A stretch of DNA of 64,000 nucleotides from SZAS-103 sp038316385. GTDB lineage: Bacteria; Pseudomonadota; Gammaproteobacteria; Xanthomonadales; Xanthomonadaceae. The notes beneath the pieces were generated by a model. The model was given only the letters and a program-made list of their open reading frames with translations, ran no database searches and was not told the origin of the DNA. Positions within the stretch are counted from its first letter, which is position 1. Every line of letters starts with the position of its first letter. Of this stretch, positions 1-9,538 are shown one piece after another. The position numbers and the translations under genes were made by a program. Where the stretch lies: the NCBI GenBank assembly GCA_038316385.1, contig JBBQAN010000004.1, forward strand, positions 1 to 64,000, in the 5' to 3' direction.

Positions 1-2
1 CA

Positions 3-983
3 TCAGCTCACCGCCAGCGTCCGCTTCACCGCCGCAACGATCTTCTCGACACTTGGCAGGTATTTCATCTCCAGCCGGAACAGCGGAATGTGGGTGTCGT
101 AACCGGTGACGCGCTGCACGGGTGCGAGCAACTCGAACAGACATTCCTCGGCGACGCGTGCGGCGATCTCGGCACCGAACCCGGCGGTGCGCGGCGCCTC
201 ATGCACGATCACGCAGCGACCAGTTTTTTGCACGGATTCGCGGATGGTGTCGAAGTCGAGCGGTGTGAGCGTGGCGACGTCGATCACTTCTGCGCTGATG
301 CCTTCTTTCGCCAGTGCATCGGCCGACTCCAGCGTTTCCTTGACCTGCGAGCCCCACGTCACTAGCGTTACATCGCTGCCATCGCGCAGCACGAAGCACA
401 CGTCGAGCGGCAACGCCTCGCCGTCATCCGGCACCTCTTCCTTGTACTGGCGATAGATGCGCTTGGGCTCCATGAAGATCACCGGATCCGGATCGCGGAT
501 CGCGGCAAGCAGCAATCCGTACGCGCGCTGTGGCGACGATGGCAGTACGACGCGCAGACCAGGCACGTTGGTGAAGATCGCTTCGTTCGCTTCGGAATGA
601 TGTTCCGGCGCACGAATACCGCCGCCCCACGGCACGCGCAGCACCATCGGGCAGGTCAGACGACCGCGGGTGCGGTAGCGCATGCGTGCGGCGTGGCAGA
701 CGATGAAGTCGACCATCGGATACATGAAACCGTCGAACTGCGCCTCGGCCACCGGACGCATGCCTTGAGAGGCCATGCCGACGGTGAGCCCGGCGATCGT
801 GGTTTCATCCAGCGGCGTATCGATCACGCGCTCGGGGCCGAATGTTTGCGACAGGCCGGCGGTGGCACGAAACACCCCGCCGTTGATGCCGACATCTTCG
901 CCGAGCACGACGACCGAATCGTCGTGTTTGAGCTCGTAGGCAAGCGCCTGGGTGATCGCTTCAATCAGGGTAATGGCGGCCAT
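3..983 (-). CDS. 2-oxoacid dehydrogenase E1 component, beta subunit (pyruvate or branched-chain type)
   Basis: 326 aa. It forms the thiamine-diphosphate E1 heterotetramer with the alpha subunit encoded just upstream, decarboxylating a 2-oxoacid and passing the acyl group to an E2 lipoyl protein not in this window. The N-terminal half has the transketolase-like pyrimidine-binding fold (GEDVGINGGVF near residues 30-40, then APEHHSEANEAIF), and the C-terminal half has the transketolase C-domain ending in a conserved MKYLPSVEKI tail. The ATG at 983 is chosen because it overlaps the alpha-subunit stop by one base (TAATG), implying translational coupling. Sequence alone does not decide between pyruvate and 2-oxoisovalerate as substrate. 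Confidence 0.93.
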   Translation of the reverse strand: MAAITLIEAITQALAYELKHDDSVVVLGEDVGINGGVFRATAGLSQTFGPERVIDTPLDETTIAGLTVGMASQGMRPVAEAQFDGFMYPMVDFIVCHAARMRYRTRGRLTCPMVLRVPWGGGIRAPEHHSEANEAIFTNVPGLRVVLPSSPQRAYGLLLAAIRDPDPVIFMEPKRIYRQYKEEVPDDGEALPLDVCFVLRDGSDVTLVTWGSQVKETLESADALAKEGISAEVIDVATLTPLDFDTIRESVQKTGRCVIVHEAPRTAGFGAEIAARVAEECLFELLAPVQRVTGYDTHIPLFRLEMKYLPSVEKIVAAVKRTLAVS

Positions 984-2062
984 TAGCGCTTCTCCCAACT
1001 GATGGCATCGTCGCGTTGCGCGACGAGATCCGCCGGCAGCTCCGCATACAGGAAATCGAACATCACCTCGACCGGCTGGGTCTTGGTGTTGAGGTAGGCG
1101 TCGATTTCGATGTCGACCTTCTTGCCGCATTCCTCGGCCCAGGCCTTTTCTTTCTTTTCGTCCCACAGCTTTTCGTTGGTGAGGTACGTGCGCAGGCGCG
1201 TCATCGGTTCGCGCGTCCAGCCGTCTTTCACTTCCTGCTCGCCGCGATAACGGCGCGCGTCATCGGCGGTGGTGTGATCGTGCAGGCGATAGGTCATGAA
1301 CTCGATCACACTGCCGCCTTCGCCCTTGCGCGCGCGTTCGGTGGCGCGACGCATGGCTTCGAGCACGGCGATCAGATCGTTGCCATCGACCTGCAGGCAA
1401 TGGAGGCCGCCGGCGATGCCTTTTTGCGCGAGTGTTTCTGCGCCGGTCTGCGCACTGCGCGGTACCGAAATCGCCCAACCGTTATTGATCACGCACAGCA
1501 CCAGCGGCGAGGTGAATGCGCCAGCGGAATTGAGCGCCGCGTAGAAATCGGTTTTCGAAGAACCACCATCGCCGCAGCAGGCCACCGCAACCCGCTTTTG
1601 CTTGCGCAGCTTGAATGACAGCGCCGCGCCGGATGCCATCAGGCATTGCGTGGAAATCGGCACGCACCACGGATAATCGTTTTTCGGGCCGGCGAAATCG
1701 TTGCCGCGTTCGTCGCCGCCCCAGTACAGCAACACTTCGCGCGGCAACACGCCGCGCATGAACTGGGCGCCGTATTCGCGATAGCTGGGTGCGAACACGT
1801 CTTCGGGCAACATCGACGCGCCGATGCCGACGTGGGTGGCTTCGTGGCCGAGGGAGGCCGCGTACGTGCCGAGTTTGCCGGTGCGTTGCAGTGCGATCGC
1901 CTTGGTGTCGAACACGCGCACGAACAACATCTGCTTGAACAACTCGACCAGTCGCTTGCCATCTTTTGCAAACGCCGGCAGGTCGGATTTTTTACCGACC
2001 AGTTTTCCGGTCGAGTCCATGTATTGGAGATATTCGATCTCGAACTTTGCCGCGATACTCAT
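983..2062 (-). CDS. 2-oxoacid dehydrogenase E1 component, alpha subunit
   Basis: 359 aa. It binds thiamine diphosphate through the GDG-to-NN motif (CCGDGGSSKTDF, followed about 25 residues later by VINN). The HDHTTADDA segment matches the phosphorylation-loop region of E1 alpha proteins. The ATG at 2062 begins MSIAAKFEIEYLQ, typical of the family; longer upstream frames look non-coding. It is first in a two-gene operon with the beta subunit and is divergent from kynA, leaving about 100 bp for both promoters. It is likely the E1 alpha of a pyruvate or branched-chain 2-oxoacid dehydrogenase, and the specificity is unresolved. Confidence 0.93.
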   Translation of the reverse strand: MSIAAKFEIEYLQYMDSTGKLVGKKSDLPAFAKDGKRLVELFKQMLFVRVFDTKAIALQRTGKLGTYAASLGHEATHVGIGASMLPEDVFAPSYREYGAQFMRGVLPREVLLYWGGDERGNDFAGPKNDYPWCVPISTQCLMASGAALSFKLRKQKRVAVACCGDGGSSKTDFYAALNSAGAFTSPLVLCVINNGWAISVPRSAQTGAETLAQKGIAGGLHCLQVDGNDLIAVLEAMRRATERARKGEGGSVIEFMTYRLHDHTTADDARRYRGEQEVKDGWTREPMTRLRTYLTNEKLWDEKKEKAWAEECGKKVDIEIDAYLNTKTQPVEVMFDFLYAELPADLVAQRDDAISWEKR

Positions 2063-2165
2063 GCGTGCGCTCGTGTGGTGGACATGCTGATAGGCGGCGT
2101 CATGTTGCCGTGACAAGGCAGGCAAGTTCGACCGCAGGCCGTACAATTGTCGCACGGAGGGGACG

Positions 2166-3035
2166 ATGACGACCACGGACAACCAGCGCGCGCTCGAACA
2201 GGGCATCACCACCGACCTGCGCGGCCAACTCACATATGCCGAATATCTGCGGCTGGACGTTCTTCTGTCGGCGCAGCAGCCGCATTCGAATCCGCCGCAG
2301 CACGACGAGATGCTGTTCATCGTCCAGCACCAGGTCGCCGAGTTGTGGTTGAAGCTGATGATTCACGAATTGCGCGGAGTGCTCGCGCATTTGCAGGGCG
2401 ATCGGCTTGCGCCGTGCTTCAAGATGTTCGCGCGAATCAAGCAGATCCAGCAGCAACTGACCGCGCAGTGGTCGGTTCTGGAAACGCTGACGCCGAGCGA
2501 TTACCTGCAGTTCCGCGACATCCTCGGACCGGCGTCGGGATTCCAGTCGCTGCAATACCGGATCGTCGAATTTCTGCTCGGCAACAAGAACGCGGCGATG
2601 CTGGCCGCGTTCGCGCATGATCCGGTCGCGCAATCCGAACTGCGTGCCGCGCTCGAACAACCCGCGTTGTACGACGAATGTCTGCAATGGCTTGCCCGCC
2701 ACGGTCACGCGATTCCTGCACATTGCCTGCAACGCGACTGGTCGCAACCGCATCTGCGCGACGAGGCGTTGTTGCCGGTCTTCAAGCGCATCTACGAGCA
2801 GACTGAAACATTCTGGGATGCTTATGATTTGTGCGAGCAACTTGTCGATATCGAGGTGAATTTCCAGCACTGGCGCTTCCGCCACATGAAGACGGTCGAG
2901 CGCATCATTGGTTTCCGGCGCGGGACGGGTGGTTCGTCGGGGGTCGGGTTCCTCAAAAAGGCGTTGGAATTGACCTTCTTCCCTGAGCTGTTCGAGGTGC
3001 GCGGATTGATTGGCAGCGAGTGCGACCGAGCCTGA
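2166..3035 (+). CDS. kynA: Tryptophan 2,3-dioxygenase
   Basis: 289 aa cytosolic haem enzyme that opens the indole ring of L-tryptophan to N-formylkynurenine, the first step of the kynurenine pathway. Key residues fall at the same numbers as in the structurally known Xanthomonas campestris enzyme: H55 (active-site His), Y113 and R117 (substrate binding), H240 (haem ligand, in FRHMKTVERI) and T254 (in GTGGSSGV). A strong ribosome-binding site, ACGGAGGGG, sits just before the ATG. No other kyn genes are adjacent. The matching numbering is one of the better taxonomic clues in the window. Confidence 0.97.
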   Translation: MTTTDNQRALEQGITTDLRGQLTYAEYLRLDVLLSAQQPHSNPPQHDEMLFIVQHQVAELWLKLMIHELRGVLAHLQGDRLAPCFKMFARIKQIQQQLTAQWSVLETLTPSDYLQFRDILGPASGFQSLQYRIVEFLLGNKNAAMLAAFAHDPVAQSELRAALEQPALYDECLQWLARHGHAIPAHCLQRDWSQPHLRDEALLPVFKRIYEQTETFWDAYDLCEQLVDIEVNFQHWRFRHMKTVERIIGFRRGTGGSSGVGFLKKALELTFFPELFEVRGLIGSECDRA

Positions 3036-3172
3036 ATGATGTTGCGATGCACCATGCAATGGGTTGGACGGCGATCGTGCGCAACAGGTATATGTAGGCT
3101 AGTCGTCGGCTTGCTGGCTTCTCCGCATGCTTTGAATCCATACATGATTTTATCTATCGCCGAGGTGGCTTG

Positions 3173-4585
3173 ATGTCGTCGCAACCTGTGTACGTGCCGA
3201 AAGGGGAATGGCTTGGCCATCCCAAGGGTTTGTATCTGCTGTTTGCCACAGAGATGTGGGAGCGCTTCAGTTATTACGGCATGCGCGCTTTGATGGTGCT
3301 GTGCCTGACAGCGGCGACGAATGCGGCGGACCCAGGTTTTGGGTGGTCGGATGGCAACGCGCTCAAGTTGTATGCCTGGTACACCGGCCTGGTCTATTTC
3401 ACGCCGGTGATCGGCGGATGGATTGCGGATAATTTCATCGGTCAGCGCTTGTCGGTGATCATCGGCGGCCTGGTGATGGCTGCGGGACAATTCACGTTGG
3501 CCGCCAGTTTCGGCGCAAAATCCATCGATATCTTCATGATCGGTCTGGGTCTGCTCGTGGTCGGCAATGGTTTTTTCAAAGCCAACATTTCCACCATGGT
3601 GGGCGAGTTGTATCCGAAGGGTGATATCCGCCGCGACGGCGCGTTCACGATCTTCTACATGGGCATCAACCTCGGCGCATTCCTCGCCCCGTTCATCTGC
3701 TCGACGCTTGGCGAGAGCGCGGACTACGGCTGGAGATACGGATACATGGCGGCTGGCATCGGCATGCTGCTGTCGGTGGTGATTCAGCTTACCTTCTCGA
3801 ACCGGTACCTCGGCGATCTGGGCAAACGCCCGGGCGCGCAGCGTGCGCTGGAAATGAGCGGCGGCGTCAAGACCCCGTTGACCAGCGACGAGCGCGACCG
3901 CATGAAAGTGATCGTAGTGCTGTTCGTCTTCATCGTTGCATTCTGGGCGTCGTTCGAGCAGGCCGGCGGCCTGATGAATATCTGGGCTGAGAAATCAACC
4001 AATCGCATGGTCGGTAGTTTTGAAGTGCCGGCGGGCTGGTTCCAGTCGCTCAATCCGGTTTACATAGTGATCCTCGCGCCGATGTTCGCATCGTTCTGGT
4101 TATGGCTCGGCAGGCGCGGCACCAATCCGCCGGCTCCGAAGAAAATGATTTTTGGTCTGCTGTTGACTGCGGTTGGATTCGTCTGCATGGTCGCCGCCGT
4201 GCTTCAGGCGCACGCGTCGGCCGATCACAAGGCCGGCATGACGTGGTTGTGCCTGGCATATCTGTTCCACACCATGGGCGAACTGTGCATCTCGCCCGTC
4301 GGCCTGTCACTGATGACGAAGCTCGCGCCGCTGCGTTTCGCGAGCCTGATTATGGGAGTCTGGTTCCTGATCAACTTCATGGCCAACATCATCGCGGGCT
4401 ATGTGGGCGCGTACGCCGAAAAGCTCGGCGAACTCCCGATCTTCGGCGGCATCACCGTCGTGTTGGTTGTGTTCGCGGCCCTCCTATGGGCAATCTCGGG
4501 CAAGTTGGTGGACTGGATGCATGGCGCGGAGAACATCATCGATCGCAATCCGTTGCAGAACGAGTCGGAAGCTGCGATTACCTGA
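3173..4585 (+). CDS. POT-family proton-dependent oligopeptide transporter
   Basis: 470 aa inner-membrane protein with many hydrophobic helices. It imports di- and tripeptides by proton symport. The ExxERF motif of the family is seen in helix 1 (ATEMWERFSYYGMRALMVL) and the PTR2 signature in FYMGINLGAFLAPF; GGWIADNFIGQR is the loop after helix 2. ATG 3173 is preferred over the in-frame TTG three bases upstream because CGAGGTGG lies at the right distance. It follows kynA by 137 bp with no shared operon evidence. Substrate could extend to peptidomimetics. Confidence 0.93.
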   Translation: MSSQPVYVPKGEWLGHPKGLYLLFATEMWERFSYYGMRALMVLCLTAATNAADPGFGWSDGNALKLYAWYTGLVYFTPVIGGWIADNFIGQRLSVIIGGLVMAAGQFTLAASFGAKSIDIFMIGLGLLVVGNGFFKANISTMVGELYPKGDIRRDGAFTIFYMGINLGAFLAPFICSTLGESADYGWRYGYMAAGIGMLLSVVIQLTFSNRYLGDLGKRPGAQRALEMSGGVKTPLTSDERDRMKVIVVLFVFIVAFWASFEQAGGLMNIWAEKSTNRMVGSFEVPAGWFQSLNPVYIVILAPMFASFWLWLGRRGTNPPAPKKMIFGLLLTAVGFVCMVAAVLQAHASADHKAGMTWLCLAYLFHTMGELCISPVGLSLMTKLAPLRFASLIMGVWFLINFMANIIAGYVGAYAEKLGELPIFGGITVVLVVFAALLWAISGKLVDWMHGAENIIDRNPLQNESEAAIT

Positions 4586-4680
4586 CGACGCAAGGCTGCG
4601 CATTCGGGCGCGGCCGCAACGCACTTTTATCAGAAGCCCTTGGTGGAAAAGGGCCGTTCGCGATACAAGGTGATACAAAA

Positions 4681-5046
4681 ATGACGACGAAATCTGCTTG
4701 CCTTTGCGTTTTGCTGGGAGCAGCCATGCTTTGCGCAACCGGGGCGATTGGGGCGACCCTGAGCAAGCTTCCGCCGACCACGATCGCGCGGCAGTTTTAC
4801 GAGGCATGGCATTTGAACAAGCACGCTGCAGCGCTGAAATTTGCGGACAAAGTCGCTGTCGACAAACTCTTTGAAACTCCGTGGCGCATGATGAAGTTCG
4901 AGGGTTGCGATGTGCGCGACGAGGGTGGCTTTGAATGCGTGTACCGGGACGCGAAAAATGATTTCTCCATTGCGATGATCATCGACGGTGGCGCGAGCGT
5001 GGGCGGTTACAACGTCACGTCGGTCAGCTTTTCCAGCGAGGAATAA
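4681..5046 (+). CDS. Small secreted protein of unknown function
   Basis: 121 aa with a clear N-terminal signal peptide (basic start, hydrophobic run SACLCVLLGAAMLCATGAIG, likely cut near residue 24). The mature part is about 97 aa and contains two cysteines (FEGCDVRDEGGFECVYR) that could form a disulfide. AAGGTGAT precedes the ATG by a good distance. The overall plan, an N-terminal helix with AxQFYEAW followed by a small beta-rich domain, resembles small periplasmic proteins, but no family is recognised. It lies alone between the peptide transporter and hpd. Confidence 0.72.
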   Translation: MTTKSACLCVLLGAAMLCATGAIGATLSKLPPTTIARQFYEAWHLNKHAAALKFADKVAVDKLFETPWRMMKFEGCDVRDEGGFECVYRDAKNDFSIAMIIDGGASVGGYNVTSVSFSSEE

Positions 5047-5240
5047 TTTTTCGCCGACACAGGCGATGTGATAGCACGTTCTTGAACCATCGTGGCGCTG
5101 CAAGTGCGATGCAACGGAGGCCGTTGAGCAGCATATCTTCGCGCCTGGATAATCATCCAGTGCGTTCAATCCACTTGAACAGCACTTGCGGGCGCTGACT
5201 GGATTAACGCGTACACAACGAAGGCCGCCGGCTCAGGCGA

Positions 5241-5246
5241 TATAAT
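5241..5246 (+). promoter_or_regulatory. Candidate -10 element for the hpd-hmgA operon
   Basis: A perfect TATAAT lies 48 bp upstream of the hpd start, in an otherwise G+C-rich gap of about 250 bp. No convincing -35 box is seen at the usual spacing, so the promoter may be activator-dependent or the match may be chance. No other structure was seen in the 5047-5293 gap. Confidence 0.35.
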
Positions 5247-5293
5247 CAGGAATCGCAAGAGTTTCCCGGTGGAACTCATTTTCGGAATCGACC

Positions 5294-6391
5294 ATGCACG
5301 CACAACCTGCTTCCGCACCCAACCTCGGCATGCAACCGACCACCTTCGCCAATCCGATGGGCATCGACGGCTTCGAGTTCGTAGAGTTTGCCGCAGTGGA
5401 TGCGGCGCCTCTGCACGCGCTGTTCAAGCGCATGGGTTTTGCTGCGGTGCTCCGCCACAAGACGCGCGCGATCAGCGTGTATCGCCAAGGCGGCGTGAAT
5501 TTCCTGATCAACGAGGATCCCGATTCGTTCGCCGCCGATTTCGCCAAGACGCATGGTCCTTGCGCCTGCGGGTTCGCGATCCGTTTCAGCAAGCCTGCGG
5601 CTGAAGTGCTCGATACCGTGCTTGGCAATGGCGGCGAGACGATCGACCACAAGGAAGCGAGCAAGGCGGTGGAAGCGCCGGTGGTGAAGGGGATCGGTGA
5701 TTGCATGCTGTATCTCGTCGATCGATATGGCGGCAAGGGCAGCATGTTCGAAGATTACGTGCCGATCGCGGGCGCGGACCAGAATCCGCAAGGTTACGGC
5801 CTGACCTTCATCGACCACCTCACCCACAACCTGTTCTTCGGCAACATGCAGAAGTGGTCGGATTATTACGAGCGCCTGTTCAACTTCCGCGAGATCCGCT
5901 ACTTCGACATCAAGGGCGTTAAAACCGGGCTGGTATCGAAGGCGATGACCGCGCCCGACGGCGTGGTGCGCATCCCGCTCAACGAATCGAACGACCCGAA
6001 ATCGCAAATCAACGAGTATCTTGATGCCTACAAGGGTGAGGGCATCCAGCACATTGCCTGCTTCACCGACGATATCTATTCGACAATCGAAGCGATGCGA
6101 GGACAGGGCGTGGAATTCCTCGATACGCCTGACACCTATTTCGACGTGATCGATCAGCGCGTGCCGAACCATGGCGAGGACGTTCCGCGTCTCAAGCGCA
6201 ACAAGATCCTGATTGATGCCGACGCCGAGACCAAGCAGCGCAAGCTGCTGCAGATCTTCACGACGAACGCGATCGGGCCGATCTTCTTCGAGATCATCCA
6301 GCGCAAGGGGAATGAAGGTTTTGGCGAAGGCAACTTCCAGGCTTTGTTCGAGAGCATTGAGCGCGACCAGATGAAGCGCGGCGTGCTCTGA
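5294..6391 (+). CDS. hpd: 4-hydroxyphenylpyruvate dioxygenase
   Basis: 365 aa non-haem Fe(II) enzyme converting 4-hydroxyphenylpyruvate to homogentisate in tyrosine breakdown. The vicinal-oxygen-chelate fold is evident, and the three iron ligands are seen as H175 (IDHLTHN), H253 (IQHIACF) and E333 (FFEIIQRKG). The C-terminal gate helix (GFGEGNFQALFESIERDQ) is intact. Length is normal for bacterial HPPD. hmgA follows 17 bp downstream on the same strand, so the two are very probably cotranscribed. maiA and fahA, which complete the route, lie about 44 kb away in this window. Confidence 0.97.
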   Translation: MHAQPASAPNLGMQPTTFANPMGIDGFEFVEFAAVDAAPLHALFKRMGFAAVLRHKTRAISVYRQGGVNFLINEDPDSFAADFAKTHGPCACGFAIRFSKPAAEVLDTVLGNGGETIDHKEASKAVEAPVVKGIGDCMLYLVDRYGGKGSMFEDYVPIAGADQNPQGYGLTFIDHLTHNLFFGNMQKWSDYYERLFNFREIRYFDIKGVKTGLVSKAMTAPDGVVRIPLNESNDPKSQINEYLDAYKGEGIQHIACFTDDIYSTIEAMRGQGVEFLDTPDTYFDVIDQRVPNHGEDVPRLKRNKILIDADAETKQRKLLQIFTTNAIGPIFFEIIQRKGNEGFGEGNFQALFESIERDQMKRGVL

Positions 6392-6408
6392 TTCGCACGG
6401 ATTTGAGC

Positions 6409-7701
6409 ATGGCAAACGAGACATTCCAATCCGGCTTCGGCAACGAATTCGCCACTGAGGCAATCGTCGGCACCTTGCCCGTGGGTCGGAACTCGCCGCA
6501 GGTTGTTGCGCATGGTCTTTACGCCGAACAGCTCAGCGGTACCGCGTTCACCGCGCCGCGAAATGAGAATCGGCGCAGCTGGCTGTATCGCATTCGTCCG
6601 GCGGCCTTGCACGGCGAATTTGCGTTGTTGCCGGAAGGCGCTTTCCACGATCGTTTCGACGACATGCCGGTAACGCCGAACCAGTTGCGCTGGAGCCCGC
6701 GCGCAGTCCCCGAAGCGCCCACCGACTTCGTCGACGGCCTGTTTACAGTGGCCGGCAACGGCAGTGCGGCTGCGCAGCAGGGCATCGGCATCCATTTGTA
6801 CGCGGCCAATCGCGATATGCGCGGGCGCTATTTCTACAGCGCAGACGGCGAGTTGTTGATCGTGCCGCAGCAGGGCCGGTTGCGAATCGCTACCGAGCTG
6901 GGCTTGCTGGCGATCGAACCGCAGCAGATTGCGGTGATTCCCCGTGGCGTGCGTTTCCGTGTCGAGCTTCCCGATGGCCCGTCGCGTGGCTATATCTGCG
7001 AAAATTTTGGTGCGTTGATGCGGCTGCCGGATCTCGGCCCGATCGGTTCGAACGCGCTTGCGAACGCGCGCGATTTCCAGACTCCCGTCGCGGCGTACGA
7101 AGACATCGATGGCGATTTCGAGCTCATCGCAAAATTCCAGGACAGATTGTGGTCGGCGAAGATTGATCACTCGCCGCTCGATGTCGTCGGCTGGCATGGC
7201 AACTACGCGCCGTACCAGTACGACCTGCGCCGCTTCAACGCGATTGGATCGATCAGCTACGACCATCCCGATCCGTCAATCTTCACTGTGCTGACCTCGC
7301 CATCGGACACGCCCGGCACTGCGAACATGGATTTCGCAATCTTCCCGCCGCGCTGGCTGGTGGCGCAGGACACGTTCCGCCCGCCGTGGTTCCATCGCAA
7401 CATCGCCAGCGAATTCATGGGCCTCATCCATGGCACCTACGATGCGAAGGCCGAAGGATTCGCGCCCGGCGGCTGCTCACTGCACAACTGCATGAGTGGA
7501 CACGGGCCGGATGCGACGACGTTCGAGAAAGCGAGCAAGGCCGACCTGTCGCAGCCCGACGTGATCGCCGACACCATGGCTTTCATGTTCGAAACGCGCG
7601 CAGTGATCCGTCCGACCGCGCAGGCGCTGGATGCATCCGCACGCCAGCGCGATTACCAGGATTGCTGGCGCGGGCTTGCGCGCAGGTTCCAGCCGAGTTG
7701 A
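6409..7701 (+). CDS. hmgA: Homogentisate 1,2-dioxygenase
   Basis: 430 aa. It cleaves the homogentisate ring to maleylacetoacetate. Iron ligands H329, E335 (PPWFHRNIASEFMG) and H365 (CMSGHGPD), plus the catalytic His at 286 (YDHPD), correspond to human H335, E341, H371 and H292 with a constant offset of six. The ATG at 6409 is preferred; an in-frame TTG lies two codons upstream. It is the second gene after hpd. Loss of this step usually causes brown pyomelanin accumulation, but the gene looks intact here. Confidence 0.97.
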   Translation: MANETFQSGFGNEFATEAIVGTLPVGRNSPQVVAHGLYAEQLSGTAFTAPRNENRRSWLYRIRPAALHGEFALLPEGAFHDRFDDMPVTPNQLRWSPRAVPEAPTDFVDGLFTVAGNGSAAAQQGIGIHLYAANRDMRGRYFYSADGELLIVPQQGRLRIATELGLLAIEPQQIAVIPRGVRFRVELPDGPSRGYICENFGALMRLPDLGPIGSNALANARDFQTPVAAYEDIDGDFELIAKFQDRLWSAKIDHSPLDVVGWHGNYAPYQYDLRRFNAIGSISYDHPDPSIFTVLTSPSDTPGTANMDFAIFPPRWLVAQDTFRPPWFHRNIASEFMGLIHGTYDAKAEGFAPGGCSLHNCMSGHGPDATTFEKASKADLSQPDVIADTMAFMFETRAVIRPTAQALDASARQRDYQDCWRGLARRFQPS

Positions 7702-7903
7702 AGAGCTCGTCTCATATACGGTTTGAGCGTCGTCCTATTTCTTGCTTGTGCCAGAGGAAAGGCTGAAGTTGATCCGGTGATTGAATGCAATTGCGTACGG
7801 ATTAATGGCTGGCCATAGGCAGGATGTGAAGCGCGGCATGCGCAAGTAATCGCGCTTCGCGTTACTCTGCTGCCATCACCATGTTCCTGATCAAGGACGC
7901 GAC

Positions 7904-8578
7904 ATGAGCCGACCCGACATGATCAGAGCAGGCATCCTGTTCGCAGTGCTGGCGCTGCTGGCGCTGCTGGCGGCCTGCAAGCAATCTGCACAGGAACACG
8001 CGCGGGCAATACCGGATGCCGCCGATGTCGCAACTGCCGACGCGCAGGCGGCGCAGGCGGCACAGGCGGACAGTTCGGCGACTGCATTGCCGCTGAAAAA
8101 GGCTTCCGTGACCGATATGCCGATGCCCGGAGCCACGGCCGCACCGACAGCGACGGTGGGCGCCACCGGATTCGGCACTGCGCGTTTCGGCATGCATCGG
8201 GTCGACGTCGAGCATGTCGCGAACGGAGCCTTCGAAGGTTCCACGCAGGTGAGTGGATGTCAACGAACGCACCGCGCGGGTCAACCCGACATCGTGTATC
8301 TGTTCGATGACGGCAAGTTGCAGCGCATCGATGTGCGCACGCCTGGCGTGATGGCCGATGGCGGTGGACACGTCGGCATGCAGATCGACGAGATCCGCAC
8401 GTTGTACGCCGGGAAGCTGACCGAGCAACCGCGCAATGACGTGCATGGCGGCCTTTCACTCAAGGCCATCGACAAGAACGGCAGCGGTTTGATCTTCGAA
8501 ACCGACGCGAACGGCATCGTCACCGCATTCCGCGCCGGAGTTGCGCCGGAGCTTGATCGGGTCGAGGGTTGTTCCTGA
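7904..8578 (+). CDS. Putative lipoprotein of unknown function
   Basis: 224 aa. The N-terminus is a lipoprotein signal: a hydrophobic run of Leu and Ala ending in the lipobox LLAAC at about residue 25. An Ala/Gln-rich low-complexity linker (AQAAQAAQA) follows, then a folded domain of about 130 residues with motifs GFGTARFGM and GHVGMQIDEIRTLY. CAAGGA precedes the ATG. The signal and linker are encoded by short 9-bp direct repeats. The domain resembles repeats seen in small periplasmic proteins of Xanthomonadales, but no function can be assigned. Confidence 0.75.
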   Translation: MSRPDMIRAGILFAVLALLALLAACKQSAQEHARAIPDAADVATADAQAAQAAQADSSATALPLKKASVTDMPMPGATAAPTATVGATGFGTARFGMHRVDVEHVANGAFEGSTQVSGCQRTHRAGQPDIVYLFDDGKLQRIDVRTPGVMADGGGHVGMQIDEIRTLYAGKLTEQPRNDVHGGLSLKAIDKNGSGLIFETDANGIVTAFRAGVAPELDRVEGCS

Positions 8579-8624
8579 ATTCTGGTTGCGCCATCGCCGC
8601 GCGTCGCTGCGCACCAGCAGCTGC

Positions 8625-9491
8625 ATGAAGCGCGTGTTGGTGTTCGGCGCGAGCGGGCAACTCGGCGACGCGTTATTGCCGTTATTGCGCGACGGGGATT
8701 GCGATGTGCGCGCGGTGTCGCGCGGGTCGCATGTGGATCATGAAGGCGTGAAGTGGATCGTGGGTGCGCTCGACGAGTCGACGGTTGCACCTCGCGATTG
8801 CGATATCGTCTTCAGTCTCGGCCCACTGGATGCGTTCGCGCGCTGGCAAGAGCGCGTCGGCCCGATTGCGCCGCGCGTGATCGCATTCGGCTCGACCAGC
8901 ATTGCGACCAAGGACACATCAAGCGATGCTGCCGAACGCGATGTCGCGGCGCGATTGCGTACGGCCGAAGACACGCTATTTGCGTTCGGCGCGCATCGCG
9001 GTGTCGGCGTGACAGTGTTGCGGCCGACGCTCGTGTACGGACGCGGGCGCGATCGCACGTTGAGCCGCATCGCTGCACTGGCGCTGCGTCATGGCGTGCT
9101 GGCGCTGCCGCGCAATGCCACCGGTCTGCGTCAACCTGTGCATACCGACGATCTCGCACTCGCCGCCCTCGCCGCAGCATGCGCGCCGCTATCGGCAGGG
9201 CGCGCCTACGATGTGCCTGGTGGCGAAACCCTGTCGTTCTTCGACATGACCGCGCGCACCCTCGCAGCACTGCGACCGCGACCGCGCCTGCTGCGATTGC
9301 CATCGCCATTGTTTCGCATGATGGTCGGTGCCGCACGCGGGCTCGGATTGATCGGCACAGAGGGATTCAATCGGGCGATGCTCGATCGCCTCGATGCCGA
9401 TCTGGTATTCGATGCCGCAGATGCGCGTCGCGATCTCGGGTATGCGCCGCGTCCGTTTGCGCCGGATGCGACGATGTTCGCGCCGCCATAA
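8625..9491 (+). CDS. NAD(P)-dependent epimerase/reductase-like protein (extended SDR/NmrA-like)
   Basis: 288 aa. It starts directly with a Rossmann beta-alpha unit (MKRVLVFGASGQLGDALLP, giving GxxGxxG for NAD(P) binding). A middle segment, VTVLRPTLVYGRGRDRTLSRI, matches the RP...YG pattern of extended short-chain dehydrogenases. The classical YxxxK pair is not evident, so it may be an atypical SDR or a binding protein. ATG 8625 is chosen because the homologous region begins there; upstream frame sequence overlaps the preceding gene. Substrate unknown. Confidence 0.8.
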   Translation: MKRVLVFGASGQLGDALLPLLRDGDCDVRAVSRGSHVDHEGVKWIVGALDESTVAPRDCDIVFSLGPLDAFARWQERVGPIAPRVIAFGSTSIATKDTSSDAAERDVAARLRTAEDTLFAFGAHRGVGVTVLRPTLVYGRGRDRTLSRIAALALRHGVLALPRNATGLRQPVHTDDLALAALAAACAPLSAGRAYDVPGGETLSFFDMTARTLAALRPRPRLLRLPSPLFRMMVGAARGLGLIGTEGFNRAMLDRLDADLVFDAADARRDLGYAPRPFAPDATMFAPP

Positions 9492-9538
9492 CCTAGCCGC
9501 GACGCGCAGCGAGCATGCCGCATGCTGGCTTCACCAAA

